From: HK-STAS-PATE-36 sp964610345
GTDB lineage: Bacteria > Patescibacteriota > Saccharimonadia > Saccharimonadales > JAGQNJ01
Assembly (NCBI GenBank): GCA_964610345.1
Contig: CAZSVQ010000022.1
Coordinates: 1 to 13,754 of the forward strand
DNA length: 13,754 nucleotides
Direction: 5' to 3'
Part shown: one piece after another, positions 4,973-12,604 of the stretch
Layout of the letters: the number at the start of each line of letters is the position of its first letter
Numbering within the stretch: the first letter of the stretch is position 1
Position numbers and translations under genes: made by a program
Notes under the pieces: generated by a model
The model's input: the letters and a program-made list of their open reading frames with translations, nothing else
What the model was told of the DNA's origin: nothing
Database searches by the model: none

Positions 4973-7126
4973 TTAGAATTTGCTGATGTCATAGTTAACA
5001 CCATAAAATTTTGTACCAACCGGAATATACTGATTTATGGTACTGTCTTCGGGCACGGCAACCGCATTATTGTGTCGCTGGGACAAAATACTCGACGGAC
5101 TACCGTTACTATTAACATATTCAGAGCCGTACAATCCATTTATTTCAATATTAGGAATACTGACAGGTGACGCACTCATTTCAGTTCTAAAGTTATCTAG
5201 TTTTTGATAATTCTTACTGGTCGCACCTTGAACCCTAATAAGTATTCCGTTACCATCATTAGTTGCATATACATTTCCGTTCATTAAAGTCTGTTGAATA
5301 TTCTGCCATGGACTATTTTTTTGATGGAGTATCGTGTTAAGAGGTGCTATTGCGCCAGAAGACGAGTGATTGGTTGTTATACACATTACAGTAATTCCAC
5401 AAAAACGACTAGACGTTGGATACGCTAGGATGTTATTGATCATTAGATCTATTCGAGGCATCCAGTCTATTGTTTTCCGTCGTGCAAAACCAGATCTTGA
5501 ATGTCCAGCCCCATCGCCACGTGCTAAAAACTCTGGTGGTGGGTTAGGATTTGGTTCACTCATGCGATTACCTTTAAGGACACTTGTGTTTCCATTACCA
5601 CAAGCTGACAGAGGGAATGTTGAGTTGGAGCAATTAGGCTGAGACCGGTCATCGGTATAAACCGCAAGCGGATTGGCTCCACCTACGAGCGTATTATTTA
5701 CAAGCCTAACACCTGAAGAGCCTGCAACCTGAACAGGTTCTCGGCTACCTGAAGATCGAACATAATTATTTACCATCAACATTCCATCAGAAATCTCAAA
5801 AAAAACGCCACTTTGAGTATTATCTGTTATTTTTGTATTTGCTATTAAAACATCAGTGTTACTCTCGTCATACCATAAGCCATGACTATTGTTATTTGTT
5901 ATTAAACTATCTATAACTTTGGTTCCTTTGGTACGTGATGTCTTGAGCGCTCCACCTTGTGGAGACCCAGAAAATTCATTTGCTGAATTCATATTTGTAA
6001 CTTTAACAGAGCGTAGTACTAAATTATCGGTTTGATTTACAGAAAAACCCATCCAATTTGAACGATCTAGAGTAACGTTTTCTATGATTGGACTGTCAAC
6101 CCCACCGATAAATATTGTAATAAAAGCCGAATCCGAAACTTCAACATTTTTCATTTTGACATTATGGGCACCACTTTCAACGGTAATAACCCCATAATCA
6201 TTAGGTCCGTTGGAGTATCGCTTAACGCGTATTCCTTCAAGGGTTATATTTTGTCCACTAATATAAATCGCCCTGTCTCTGTCATTAGTTGAACCAGCAG
6301 GTGATGGGCGAGATATTTCTATATTAGGCTTAGTGGCATCATTTAAGCTGAGATAAATACGATTCCGGCTGGCATCAACAAAAAAGCTTCCATCTTTAAC
6401 TTTATCTTGCTTTACAACCTGCTTAAGTGAAGTATCCGATAACCATACTTGATCGGGATAACGACCTTCACCTTCACCGGTTAAGTTTGTCATTTCTGTT
6501 GAGAATGTTATTCCACTTCCATCCGTTAGTGGACGGGGTCTGTAATCCCTCCAGCGAGTATTTCCTTCAATATTCCATCCGTCACCATTATTGGTTGCGC
6601 TCGGAATTTGTATCGACCCTCTTATTTCAGGGATCTCTCCTGGATATGCAATAATTTTCACTGTCTTAGAAATTGCCTGATTAACCATATTTCTATAAAT
6701 ACCACCCCTCATAACAATTGTGCCACCAGAAGAAACAGAGCTTTGAGCCTTTGATAATGTAGCGTACGGGGTATTAATATTGCCGTCATTTGAGTCATTG
6801 CCATTTGGTGCAACATATTTTATCGTTCCAGTAATTGAAGTTAAATCATACTGAATCGGAAGACTCGCACCATATGTTGAAAGTCCAGTACACCCGAAAA
6901 CAACTGCTTGACCCGCAGAAGCAGTTGGGTCATTTATTGATCGAGCACACTCAGAAATTGACCCATTTTCTAATTCAACCTGAATGGAAGTGGTTGATGC
7001 TGCAGAGATAGTTAATGTTATTACGCCAATCAGCGCGATTACAAAAATTATGACGTTTCTTTGTCTTGCCTTATTGATAAACTCTATAAATCTACTAATA
7101 AATGACTTCACATGTGCTATTAACAT
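4973..7126 (-). CDS. Membrane-anchored parallel beta-helix (pectin-lyase-like) protein
   Basis: The 717-residue protein has a basic N terminus and one hydrophobic segment (about 24-44) acting as a signal anchor or uncleaved signal peptide. An ectodomain follows. Residues 48-80 (VELENGSI ... SAGQAVVFG) resemble the short carbohydrate-binding-like module seen at the start of many secreted CPR proteins. Residues 103-145 (YVAPNGNDSNDGN, then YATLSKAQ and GGIYR) match the entry segment of right-handed beta-helix proteins (DUF1565-like). About 285-485 contain repeated short beta-strand turns (ITLEGIRV, VKMKNVEV, VLRSVKVTN, VLIANTKITDN) typical of PbH1 coils. No catalytic residue of a lyase or glycosidase family can be assigned, so adhesin and polysaccharide-degrading enzyme both remain possible. 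Cys pairs occur at 60/79, 499/509 and 576/582. It is the only minus-strand gene here and looks accessory. Confidence 0.85.
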   Translation of the reverse strand: MLIAHVKSFISRFIEFINKARQRNVIIFVIALIGVITLTISAASTTSIQVELENGSISECARSINDPTASAGQAVVFGCTGLSTYGASLPIQYDLTSITGTIKYVAPNGNDSNDGNINTPYATLSKAQSSVSSGGTIVMRGGIYRNMVNQAISKTVKIIAYPGEIPEIRGSIQIPSATNNGDGWNIEGNTRWRDYRPRPLTDGSGITFSTEMTNLTGEGEGRYPDQVWLSDTSLKQVVKQDKVKDGSFFVDASRNRIYLSLNDATKPNIEISRPSPAGSTNDRDRAIYISGQNITLEGIRVKRYSNGPNDYGVITVESGAHNVKMKNVEVSDSAFITIFIGGVDSPIIENVTLDRSNWMGFSVNQTDNLVLRSVKVTNMNSANEFSGSPQGGALKTSRTKGTKVIDSLITNNNSHGLWYDESNTDVLIANTKITDNTQSGVFFEISDGMLMVNNYVRSSGSREPVQVAGSSGVRLVNNTLVGGANPLAVYTDDRSQPNCSNSTFPLSACGNGNTSVLKGNRMSEPNPNPPPEFLARGDGAGHSRSGFARRKTIDWMPRIDLMINNILAYPTSSRFCGITVMCITTNHSSSGAIAPLNTILHQKNSPWQNIQQTLMNGNVYATNDGNGILIRVQGATSKNYQKLDNFRTEMSASPVSIPNIEINGLYGSEYVNSNGSPSSILSQRHNNAVAVPEDSTINQYIPVGTKFYGVNYDISKF

Positions 7127-7137
7127 TCTTATGCTCT

Positions 7138-7143
7138 ACTATA
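7138..7143 (-). promoter_or_regulatory. -10-like element of the beta-helix gene
   Basis: On the minus strand TATAGT (7143-7138) lies 11 nt before the ATG at 7126. The predicted leader is only a few bases, and no Shine-Dalgarno or -35 is seen. Confidence 0.35.
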
Positions 7144-7695
7144 ACGTTTAATTTAGACAAAATAAAACATTTAATATGCGATAGTTTCGATTATATAATT
7201 GTCCGTATATTTAATCGTAAGATATTAAATACAATGCAAGATTTGAATATTTGTTTGAAATCAAAATCATCTATATAGCTAACAATTAAAACAACGACCG
7301 GGAAACAGACTTAAATATTTTTAAATCAATATTTAGCACAACAATCGCTTCCGTTCAGGTGGATAGTAATTATTAAAATGCGTTTATAAATTGAGTATCG
7401 TGATATTTAGACTACAATTGTCGGTAATAGTACTTATAGAGTGTGTAGCTTACTATAAATACCCGGGAGTCAGTCGGTGGTAGTGGTTTGACACACCTAG
7501 TAATCCGTAAAGAGTAAATTACATGATACTAAATACTTTAAGTACGAAGTAACTATGAAAAAAGCCAGATCTCATCATACGTTAATAGTTATTTGGTATC
7601 GCGTGCCTTTTATATCAAGATGTTTTTTATGCTTATTTTAGATTAATATACTTTTCCTATGAAGTATCAAACGAAAAGTTTTTCATGTTCAAAAT
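7144..7695. other. Gene-free divergent intergenic region
   Basis: The region separates the divergent beta-helix and xfp genes. Most of it is very AT-rich, with a short GC-richer island at 7460-7500 containing CCCGGGAGTCAG and a perfect TTGACA (7488-7493) that has no matching -10 at 16-18 nt. A 6-bp inverted repeat TTATAG/CTATAA spans 7434-7458. Two short frames begin at 7555 (28 codons) and 7659 (31 codons); only the second has any supporting context. No RNA family was recognised. Confidence 0.45.
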
Positions 7696-7754
7696 TTAAC
7701 ATAAACGGTATAATTTATATAATTGTTAACTTACTAAGATATACTATATTATGA
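7659..7754 (+). CDS. Possible 31-residue upstream ORF before xfp
   Basis: A 31-codon frame starts at ATG 7659 and ends with TGA at 7752-7754, so it overlaps the xfp start as ATGA, an arrangement typical of translational coupling. TATACT (7647-7652) lies 6 nt before its ATG, the same spacing and hexamer as in front of xfp. The peptide has a basic, polar N-terminal half and a hydrophobic C-terminal half (IIYIIVNLL). It resembles no protein I know, and AT-rich DNA readily gives such frames, so chance is the main alternative. Confidence 0.2.
   Translation: MKYQTKSFSCSKFNINGIIYIIVNLLRYTIL
7696..7745 (+). promoter_or_regulatory. Candidate promoters of the xfp-ackA operon
   Basis: TTAACA (7696-7701) and TATAAT (7718-7723) form a pair with a 16-nt spacer, giving a leader of about 20 nt without a Shine-Dalgarno. 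A second TATAAT lies at 7709-7714. TATACT at 7740-7745, 5 nt before the ATG, would give a leaderless mRNA but has no -35. The sequence alone does not decide which is used. Confidence 0.45.
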
Positions 7755-10102
7755 TTACCCAAATACAACTCGACAAAATTAATCGTTATTGGCGAGCCGC
7801 AAATTATTTGTCAGTTGGCCAAATTTATTTAAAAGACAACCCACTACTAAGAGAGCCTTTACAATTAAAACATATTAAGAAGACCCTACTTGGCCACTGG
7901 GGAACAACGCCTTGTCAGAATTTTATATACGTACATTTAAATCGAGTTATAAATGAATATAATTTAAATATGATATATCTATCTGGACCAGGTCATGGTG
8001 GTCCGGCTCTAATGGCAAATGTTTATCTTGAGGGTACCCTAAGCGAATATTATCCAAATTTTTCTCAAGACATAATTGGAATGAGGAATTTATTTAAATC
8101 ATTCTCCTTCCCGGGAGGACTATCAAGTCATGTATCGCCTCAAGTCCCTGGTTCTATTCATGAAGGTGGTGAGCTAGGATATTCTTTGAGTCATGCATTT
8201 GGTGCTGTTTTTGACAACCCAGAACTTATAGCCACTTGTGTTGTGGGTGACGGAGAGGCAGAAACTGGACCTATAGCTACAGCATGGCATTCTAATAAAT
8301 TTTTAAATCCTGTGTCTGACGGTGCAGTTCTTCCAATCCTCCATTTAAATGGCTACAAAATCAGCAATCCGTCAATATTAGCCCGAATAAGCCATAGTGA
8401 GCTCGAACGTTTATTCCAAGGTTATGGCTGGAAACCATATTTTGTTGAGGGCTCCGACCCTAAAATAATGCACGAACAAATGGCAAGCACACTTGATAAA
8501 GTCATACATAAAATTAAAAAAATTCAACAAAATGCGCGTCAAGATAACACGAATGATAGACCAATTTGGCCAATGATAGTACTACGATCTCCTAAAGGAT
8601 GGACAGGACCTCAAACTGTTGATAATAATCAAATCGAAGGAAATTTTCGATCTCACCAAGTACCGTTTTTAGTAGATAAAGAAAATGTAAACAATTTGAA
8701 ACTATTAGAAAAATGGCTTAAAAGCTACCGTCCGGAAGAATTGTTTGATATAAACGGTAAATTAATGCTAGATTTAGATAAATTAGCGCCAAAAGGCAAT
8801 AATCGAATGGGGTCTAATCCTAACGCAAATGGCGGGAAGTTAATGCTTGAACTAGGATTACCTGACTACAAAAATTATGCCATAAATGTAAAAAAACCAA
8901 GTATGGGTGGTGTTGGTAACGTACATGCGCTTGGGCCATATTTACGTGATGTTATCAAATTGAACCAAAAAAATAGTAATTTTAGAATATTCAGTCCAGA
9001 TGAAACAATTTCTAATCGACTTGAAGCTGTTTTTGAAGCTACAAACCGACAATGGCTTGCCTCGACTCTAGATAATGATGAATTTTTAGCCCATAGTGGA
9101 GCAGTGATGGATTCTATGCTCAGTGAACATCAAGCTCAAGGTTGGCTAGAAGGCTACTTACTAACTGGACGTCACGGTATTCTTCATAGTTATGAAGCTT
9201 TTATTAGAATTGTTGACTCTATGGTAAGTCAGCATGCCAAATGGATTAAGATGTCGTCCGAACTAACCTGGCGAAAGGATATACCGTCATTAAATTATTT
9301 ATTGACATCTCATGTTTGGCGACAGGATCACAATGGGTTTACGCATCAAGATCCAGGTTTTATTGACCATTTAGTAAATAAAAAGGCTGCGACCGCAAGA
9401 ATCTATTTGCCGCCTGATGCAAACTGTTTGTTATCAGTTATGGATCATTGTTTGAGAAGCAGAAATTATATTAATCTGACAATTTGTGGAAAACACGATT
9501 CACCGCAATGGCTGAATATCGACCAAGCAATAGAACATTGTACTCGTGGAATTAGTATTTGGGATTGGGCAAGTAATGATACGGGTGAACCTGATATTGT
9601 TATGGCATGCGCAGGTGACACCCCAACACTAGAAACTTTAGCTGCGGTTTCAATTTTACGTAAATATTTACCTTCATTAAAAATTCGGGTTATTAATGTT
9701 GTAGACTTGATGAGATTGCAACCAAACAGTGAACATCCTCATGGACTGAGTGATGCTGATTATGATGAACTCTTTACAAAAGATAAAAAAATCATATTCG
9801 CATTTCATGGTTACCCTTGGCTAATCCATCGATTAACATATCGAAGAAATAATCGACACCTCCATGTCAGAGGCTACAAAGAAGAAGGTACAATCACAAC
9901 TGCTTTTGATATGACTGTAGTGAATAATATGGATAGGTTTAGTTTAGTCATAGATGTAATCGACCGAGTAACTAATCAAACTCCAAAAACTAATAAACTG
10001 AAAGAATTAATGCAAGAAAAACTTCTAGAACATAAGAATTATATTATCGAACATGGAATAGATATGCCAGAAATTAGAAATTGGAAATGGTCAAATGATT
10101 AA
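7751..10102 (+). CDS. xfp: Xylulose-5-phosphate/fructose-6-phosphate phosphoketolase
   Basis: This thiamine-diphosphate enzyme cleaves xylulose 5-phosphate or fructose 6-phosphate with inorganic phosphate, giving acetyl phosphate plus glyceraldehyde 3-phosphate or erythrose 4-phosphate. At 783 residues it is full length, and the family motifs occur in order. These are LLGHWGTTP (46-54), SGPGHGG (78-84), GSIHEGGELGYS (134-145), the cofactor motif GDGEAETGP (166-174), HLNGYKISNP (198-207), SPKGWTGP (280-287), FSPDET (414-419), HVWRQDHNGFTHQDPGF (521-537) and HGYPW (686-690). Residue 55 is Cys where the family usually has Gly. The substrate preference between the two sugar phosphates cannot be told from sequence. 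The gene overlaps ackA by 8 nt, so its acetyl phosphate is very likely used directly for ATP formation in the cytoplasm. The ATG has no Shine-Dalgarno. Confidence 0.97.
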   Translation: MITQIQLDKINRYWRAANYLSVGQIYLKDNPLLREPLQLKHIKKTLLGHWGTTPCQNFIYVHLNRVINEYNLNMIYLSGPGHGGPALMANVYLEGTLSEYYPNFSQDIIGMRNLFKSFSFPGGLSSHVSPQVPGSIHEGGELGYSLSHAFGAVFDNPELIATCVVGDGEAETGPIATAWHSNKFLNPVSDGAVLPILHLNGYKISNPSILARISHSELERLFQGYGWKPYFVEGSDPKIMHEQMASTLDKVIHKIKKIQQNARQDNTNDRPIWPMIVLRSPKGWTGPQTVDNNQIEGNFRSHQVPFLVDKENVNNLKLLEKWLKSYRPEELFDINGKLMLDLDKLAPKGNNRMGSNPNANGGKLMLELGLPDYKNYAINVKKPSMGGVGNVHALGPYLRDVIKLNQKNSNFRIFSPDETISNRLEAVFEATNRQWLASTLDNDEFLAHSGAVMDSMLSEHQAQGWLEGYLLTGRHGILHSYEAFIRIVDSMVSQHAKWIKMSSELTWRKDIPSLNYLLTSHVWRQDHNGFTHQDPGFIDHLVNKKAATARIYLPPDANCLLSVMDHCLRSRNYINLTICGKHDSPQWLNIDQAIEHCTRGISIWDWASNDTGEPDIVMACAGDTPTLETLAAVSILRKYLPSLKIRVINVVDLMRLQPNSEHPHGLSDADYDELFTKDKKIIFAFHGYPWLIHRLTYRRNNRHLHVRGYKEEGTITTAFDMTVVNNMDRFSLVIDVIDRVTNQTPKTNKLKELMQEKLLEHKNYIIEHGIDMPEIRNWKWSND

Positions 10103-11267
10103 GCCAATTATTTTAATTTCTAACCCTGGTAGCCTAAGTAGAAAATATGCATTATTTAAAGGTGATGAGCTTATAACTACCATACATTTTGAAGTTATTA
10201 AAAATACTGTTATGTACAGTTTAGGGTCTGGTGATTCAAAACTTGCTAAGATAAGTCATATCACATTCGCTTCATCAGTATTAACTAAGATATTAATTGA
10301 AAATGATTTTTTAACTTCTGTTAATGATATAAATGCGGTTGCAATTAGAGTTGTTGCACCCTCTGAATATTTTCAACAAAATAGAATCATGAACAATATT
10401 GCCATCGGCAAGTTAAAATCACAAGAAGTAACAGACCCAATTCATGTAAACGCTACTCTTCAAGAACTGTATTTACTTGAACGTTATTTTCCCGATAAAA
10501 AAATTATTGGCATTTCAGACAGCGCTTATCATGCAACCATGCCCGTATATGCAACTACTTATGGCATACCTAAAGATATAGCAAAAAAACTTAACATAAA
10601 GCGATACGGTTATCATGGTATTTCTGTGCAGTCAGTAGTAAATCAGCTGGAAGTAAATGGCGTCTTAAATGATAAAATCGTTGTATGTCACTTGGGTGGC
10701 GGGAGTAGTGTTACGGCTGTATTGAACGGTAATAGCATAGACACTACCATGGGCTACTCTCCATTAGAGGGTATAGTAATGTCCACCAGAAGTGGCAATA
10801 TTGACCCAAGTGCACTTAATATTTTGCAAGATTATTTGAAATTATCTGCGCATAATTTCCAGGACTTTCTTTATTATCAATGTGGCCTAAAAGGTATTAG
10901 TGGTAAAACAGGCGATATTAGAGAATTGATAGATTTTGAAAAAAAAGATCATGACGCATCTAAGCTTGCTCTTCAAGTTTATGCTAGTAGTGTTCAAAAA
11001 TCGATTGGACAAATGGCAACAACATTAAATGGTATAGAATCTTTAATATTCACAGGTACAATAGGTGAGCGTTCATATACAATGCGTGAACGTATTTGCC
11101 AAAAATTACAGTATTTAGGAATAGAATTAAATAACACACGCAATAAAAAGATTAACCTAACAAACAAAATAATAAAAACTAACACATCTGGCAGCCCTGT
11201 ATCTATATTTGTTGTTCCCTCAAATGAAGTTAATGAAATGAATAAACAATGTCAAGGATTTCTCTGA
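10095..11267 (+). CDS. ackA: Acetate kinase, divergent
   Basis: The 390-residue ASKHA-fold kinase should convert acetyl phosphate and ADP to acetate and ATP. Conserved parts are SNPGSLSRK (9-17), His117 in DPIHVN, Asp142 in SDSAYHATMP, YGYHG (171-175, His174), HLGGGSS (199-205), the Arg232 block PLEGIVMSTRSGNIDP (223-238), FTGTIGE (319-325) and the C-terminal VPSNE (374-378). Two departures are clear. The first signature has Leu14 where Ser is usual. The conserved GHRxVHGG segment around the catalytic Arg reads AIRVVAPS (83-90), keeping Arg85 but losing the flanking His and Gly residues. Catalytic residues otherwise persist, so activity is expected. Butyrate or propionate kinase activity is a lesser alternative. 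The start overlaps the xfp stop, with only a weak GGA-containing stretch as ribosome binding site. Confidence 0.93.
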   Translation: MIKPIILISNPGSLSRKYALFKGDELITTIHFEVIKNTVMYSLGSGDSKLAKISHITFASSVLTKILIENDFLTSVNDINAVAIRVVAPSEYFQQNRIMNNIAIGKLKSQEVTDPIHVNATLQELYLLERYFPDKKIIGISDSAYHATMPVYATTYGIPKDIAKKLNIKRYGYHGISVQSVVNQLEVNGVLNDKIVVCHLGGGSSVTAVLNGNSIDTTMGYSPLEGIVMSTRSGNIDPSALNILQDYLKLSAHNFQDFLYYQCGLKGISGKTGDIRELIDFEKKDHDASKLALQVYASSVQKSIGQMATTLNGIESLIFTGTIGERSYTMRERICQKLQYLGIELNNTRNKKINLTNKIIKTNTSGSPVSIFVVPSNEVNEMNKQCQGFL

Positions 11268-11280
11268 CATATCATTATAC

Positions 11281-11314
11281 TAGTATTGCATTGTGAGCAA
11301 TATTACTGTATAAT
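11281..11314 (+). promoter_or_regulatory. Promoter with overlapping inverted repeat
   Basis: TATAAT (11309-11314) lies 7 nt before the ATG at 11322. A weak -35 TTGCAT (11286-11291) sits at an exact 17-nt spacing. An inverted repeat pairs TAGTATTGC (11281-11289) with GCAATATTA (11297-11305), one G-T pair included, and covers the -35 and spacer. It could be an operator, or a stem at the end of the xfp-ackA transcript, although no T run follows it. Confidence 0.45.
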
Positions 11315-11321
11315 AACTATT

Positions 11322-12239
11322 ATGAGTGTACATAACGATGAAGAATTTATATATAAATTTTTCCCAACTGAGTTTGATCATGATCCGAAATTTACTGATG
11401 CAGAATCTAATGTGATGGTAAACGGAATTCTTGAACATACTCCAAATACTACTTTGCAAGAAAATAATAACAAAAATGAAGATTTTTACATCATACCTAA
11501 AAATATAGGCGAGGATTTTGCTGCAAAAATGTTAGGCATCAAACCAAAAATTCATGTCGGTGAAATTGCAATTAATCAAGCAGAGCCATTACCAGAAGAG
11601 TCACAAGTACAACCAAGTTTATTTGGCAACAAACATAATATTACACCAGCCATGCCAAATGAAGAGCCAAAATTCTCTGAGCCAGAACGTAAAGGATTTT
11701 TTAAGCGAAATGCAAAAAAAATCGGAGCATTTGTGGCTGCTTCCGTATTAACTTTAACACTTATAGGTGGTAATAAATATACAAAGCAAATAGATAATGA
11801 AGAACAAAGCAAAATAAAAGAGGTACCGGAATTTACCACTTCAACGATATCTCCCACAACTAATAACACTACTGTATCGACACTACCCACAAGCTCAACA
11901 GAAATAGGGAACCCAATGTCACAAGCGCCAACTACTCCTCCAGAAGCTACAGTTGAATTAAATGACCCTAGTTCAATAATAAAAGTTATTAAAATACAGC
12001 CCGGGAAAGATAGTTGGGTATGGAATATAGTTCAAAAAGAGTTAACAGGTAGTTATGGTGGTTCAAATAATTCAGATATACGAATTGTTAGAGCAACTCT
12101 AGATATATTAAATTCGCTTGCTGTTGATAACGGTTTTGAAAATGACACCAGCAAATTAAGTCAGCTAGATACAGGATTTATTCTGAATATTAGTGTAGCA
12201 ACCCAATCAAAAATAGAACAATACAAAACAGTTTTATAA
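11322..12239 (+). CDS. Single-helix membrane protein with LysM-like C-terminal domain
   Basis: The protein has 305 residues from the ATG at 11322. An in-frame ATG at 11286 exists, but it lies upstream of the -10 at 11309-11314, so the shorter form is preferred. Residues 1-133 are hydrophilic and acidic, ending in the basic stretch RKGFFKRNAKK (123-133), which predicts a cytoplasmic N terminus. A membrane helix spans about 134-150. Residues 170-210 are rich in Thr, Ser and Pro and form an exposed linker. The C-terminal part (about 220-295) starts IKIQPGKDSWVWNIVQKEL and ends GFILNISV. This resembles the LysM-like pattern of a Trp near the start and a final "level at which it is held" strand, but the match is by eye and weak. 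A cell-wall-facing role is inference. No close relative is recognised. Confidence 0.8.
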   Translation: MSVHNDEEFIYKFFPTEFDHDPKFTDAESNVMVNGILEHTPNTTLQENNNKNEDFYIIPKNIGEDFAAKMLGIKPKIHVGEIAINQAEPLPEESQVQPSLFGNKHNITPAMPNEEPKFSEPERKGFFKRNAKKIGAFVAASVLTLTLIGGNKYTKQIDNEEQSKIKEVPEFTTSTISPTTNNTTVSTLPTSSTEIGNPMSQAPTTPPEATVELNDPSSIIKVIKIQPGKDSWVWNIVQKELTGSYGGSNNSDIRIVRATLDILNSLAVDNGFENDTSKLSQLDTGFILNISVATQSKIEQYKTVL

Positions 12240-12443
12240 AATATTTTTATATTAACTATTCAAATTAATTTATATATTTCGTAGAAATAAATTGCCTAGG
12301 CAAACTCATTTTTGTAACGACAATTTTTTAACTAGAATCCAAAATAGCACTCTTGTAACTTGCCAATAGTTGTTTTTACATTTATTGTCTGTGGGTAATA
12401 CTAGTCAAACACAATATTAAACAGAAGCAGGTAGACTCTCTGA
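12240..12443. other. Gene-free AT-rich stretch with a palindrome
   Basis: No gene is seen. A perfect 12-bp palindrome, TTGCCTAGGCAA, lies at 12292-12303. TCTTGTAACTT at 12351-12361 recurs exactly at 12597-12607 in the Fic promoter. The remainder is low-complexity AT-rich sequence. Confidence 0.45.
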
Positions 12444-12554
12444 ATGAGAAAATTTTTGCTTCTTCGTTCTATTTGGTAAGGGCTACAGGACGATTATCGT
12501 ACCTTAATAGAGGTAGATTTAGTTACTGATGATGTAAAGAAGCCCACAAAATAG
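12444..12554 (+). pseudogene. Decayed short coding remnant upstream of fic
   Basis: From ATG 12444 the frame encodes 11 residues ending in RSIW, then an in-frame TAA (12477-12479), then 24 further residues (starting GLQDDYRTLIEVD) to TAG at 12552-12554. The part around the stop aligns with a frame on the other side of fic (13574-13699): over 22 columns, W, two D, TLI, V, two L and R are shared. Where this copy has TAA, the other has CAG (Gln). Codons of identical residues often differ at the third base (GAC/GAT, GAT/GAC, ACC/ACT, GTA/GTT, CGT/CGA). This pattern indicates common coding descent followed by decay. I do not recognise the family. Confidence 0.45.
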
Positions 12555-12571
12555 AAGAAAGGAGTAAAAAA

Positions 12572-12604
12572 ATGCTATACAGAGCCATAAGGAAGATCTT
12601 GTAA
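12572..12604 (+). CDS. Ten-codon ORF with the strongest ribosome binding site in the window
   Basis: The frame encodes MLYRAIRKIL and stops at TAA 12602-12604. AGAAAGGAG (12556-12564), an almost complete anti-SD complement, lies 7 nt before its ATG. No other gene here has such a site. The stop codon falls in the left arm of the inverted repeat before fic. It may be a leader peptide, or the stump of a gene that followed the remnant at 12444-12554. Either way, the ribosome binding site is more convincing than the peptide. Confidence 0.3.
   Translation: MLYRAIRKIL

Noticed and set aside
5370..5642. Plus-strand 90-codon frame opposite the beta-helix gene
   Set aside because: It lies antisense to a long coherent protein and has no recognisable motif.
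7488..7493. Perfect TTGACA -35 in the divergent intergenic region
   Set aside because: No acceptable -10 lies 16-18 nt downstream, and no gene begins nearby.
7555..7641. 28-codon frame (MKKARSHHTLIVIW...) in the intergenic region before xfp
   Set aside because: No -10 at leaderless spacing, no ribosome binding site and no recognisable peptide. It fits chance in AT-rich DNA.
11286..11321. Upstream ATG extending the membrane protein by 12 residues
   Set aside because: This start lies before the TATAAT at 11309-11314 and inside the inverted repeat and -35 region, so it would not be in the mRNA from that promoter.
11576..11890. Minus-strand 104-codon frame inside the membrane protein gene
   Set aside because: It is the antisense shadow of the hydrophilic and Thr-rich part of the plus-strand protein. 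The plus-strand frame has a promoter, topology and a sensible length.
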